Below, piece by piece: positions 63,582 through 64,000 of a DNA stretch of 64,000 bases. The translations under genes were made by a program, and so were the position numbers. The first letter of the stretch is position 1. Every line of letters starts with the position of its first letter. The DNA is taken from the NCBI GenBank assembly GCA_014728215.1, contig WJLZ01000119.1:1-64000 (forward strand), given 5' to 3'. Under the pieces are notes generated by a model. That model searched no databases, had not been told where the DNA came from, and worked only from the letters and a program-made list of their open reading frames with translations. The DNA comes from Chitinivibrionales bacterium (GTDB lineage: Bacteria > Fibrobacterota > Chitinivibrionia > Chitinivibrionales > WJKA01).

Positions 63582-64000
63582 AATTGCTTTTTGAGGGATA
63601 CGTGTTCGCTGTTTCCGCCTTTTCCGCCGAGGGCTTTCTTTCGGGAAAGCAGAGTTCCTGAAAATTGCAGTACTTACAGACTGACGGCGACGGAGATTGA
63701 GGAAAGTTATCGATTGGAAGGGGTATATTCTGTTCCACATTGCAGCAATAGCTCTGCATTTCCTTTGTCTGTTGCTGTACTGTTTCAAAGAATGCGTGCA
63801 ATTCTCTCTCACTCAGTTTTAACTCAAATTCGGAAAATTCGGGATAAAGGTAGATGATTTTCGGGAATATTCTGTTCCATTGCAGTTGAAAATTGCTGCT
63901 CGCCGCCGCTGCATAGCCGATGAGTTGATTTGAATGCTTGTAGGCATCCTTTTGTCCGGTTTTCCAGTCGAGAATATAGATGTCGTCTTCCACAGGAAAT
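63580..64000 (-). CDS. PD-(D/E)XK nuclease family protein, N-terminal part outside the window
   Basis: Only the last 140 codons are present and the frame is open at the right edge. YILDWKTGQKD is the core of a RecB/Cas4-like PD-(D/E)XK nuclease (Asp and Lys of the site), and CKYCNFQELC at the end is the cysteine pair that often helps bind an iron-sulfur cluster in that group. Whether it is a stand-alone nuclease or part of an AddB/RecB-like protein cannot be told. Confidence 0.78.
   Translation of the reverse strand, partial: FPVEDDIYILDWKTGQKDAYKHSNQLIGYAAAASSNFQLQWNRIFPKIIYLYPEFSEFELKLSERELHAFFETVQQQTKEMQSYCCNVEQNIPLPIDNFPQSPSPSVCKYCNFQELCFPERKPSAEKAETANTYPSKSN

Overview
The window looks like a chromosomal segment from a Gram-negative, envelope-rich, flagellated bacterium of the FCB type. 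The best guess is Fibrobacterota or a relative, but this is an inference from gene content and I cannot name the organism. Supporting signs are a PorV-like outer-membrane protein, secreted proteins with FlgD/sorting-domain-like Ig ends, large beta-barrel and beta-propeller envelope proteins, an HME-RND copper pump, a FliK/FlhB-C pair, many HDOD, FHA, STAS and cyclase signalling proteins, Rex, and NfnAB. Shine-Dalgarno sites of the AGGAG type are frequent but not universal. I saw no CRISPR array, no rRNA, no clear insertion sequence and no prophage.

Layout. 1-2857: tail of a secreted tandem alpha/beta-hydrolase. 2944-4884: membrane operon DUF4389 - DUF4870 - M48 protease. 4976-7592 (minus): DtxR-family regulator and FeoB, with an operator/promoter at 7612-7656. 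7951-15588: Cys-rich small protein, then a cusCBA-like Cu/Ag efflux operon. 15678-19107: RNase H-like exonuclease, an HDOD protein and an ATPase-HDOD fusion. 19127-22336: rex with two near-identical operators and a good promoter, then serC and serA. 22372-32879 (minus): a peptidase-MA/propeller/barrel protein, an M6-like protein that has lost its zinc site, a PorV-like barrel interrupted by a propeller, and a small membrane protein with a Mu F-like Cys/His tail. 32936-34375: icd and tRNA-Gly(CCC). 34571-38458: an unknown gene, a long helical protein with a degenerate GGDEF-like end, and an FHA-cyclase. 38499-40652: GH55/pectate-lyase-like secreted protein, apparently started at ATT. 40959-44614: protease-like TPR protein, Usp, TatA, pentapeptide-PilZ protein. 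44757-46999: NfnAB. 47364-51683: giant CoA-dehydratase-activase-like protein. 51734-53254: phosphoesterase and double-FHA protein. 53566-59409: flagellar-type FliK/FlhB-C genes. 59619-61662: partner-switching module with a fused STAS-kinase. 61771-63519: SurA/TPR lipoprotein-like gene and a strong terminator. 63580-64000: end of a PD-(D/E)XK nuclease.

How it fits together. Metal handling (FeoB/DtxR, Cus), redox control (Rex, NfnAB) and serine synthesis are ordinary metabolism. The less ordinary content is signalling: ATPase-HDOD, FHA-cyclase, degenerate GGDEF, pentapeptide-PilZ and duplicated/fused STAS-HATPase proteins sit close to flagellar genes. A second unusual group is the minus-strand secretion block, where a protease-like fold has become a non-enzymatic scaffold next to an unusual PorV-propeller hybrid. 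These two groups are the best candidates for undescribed systems.
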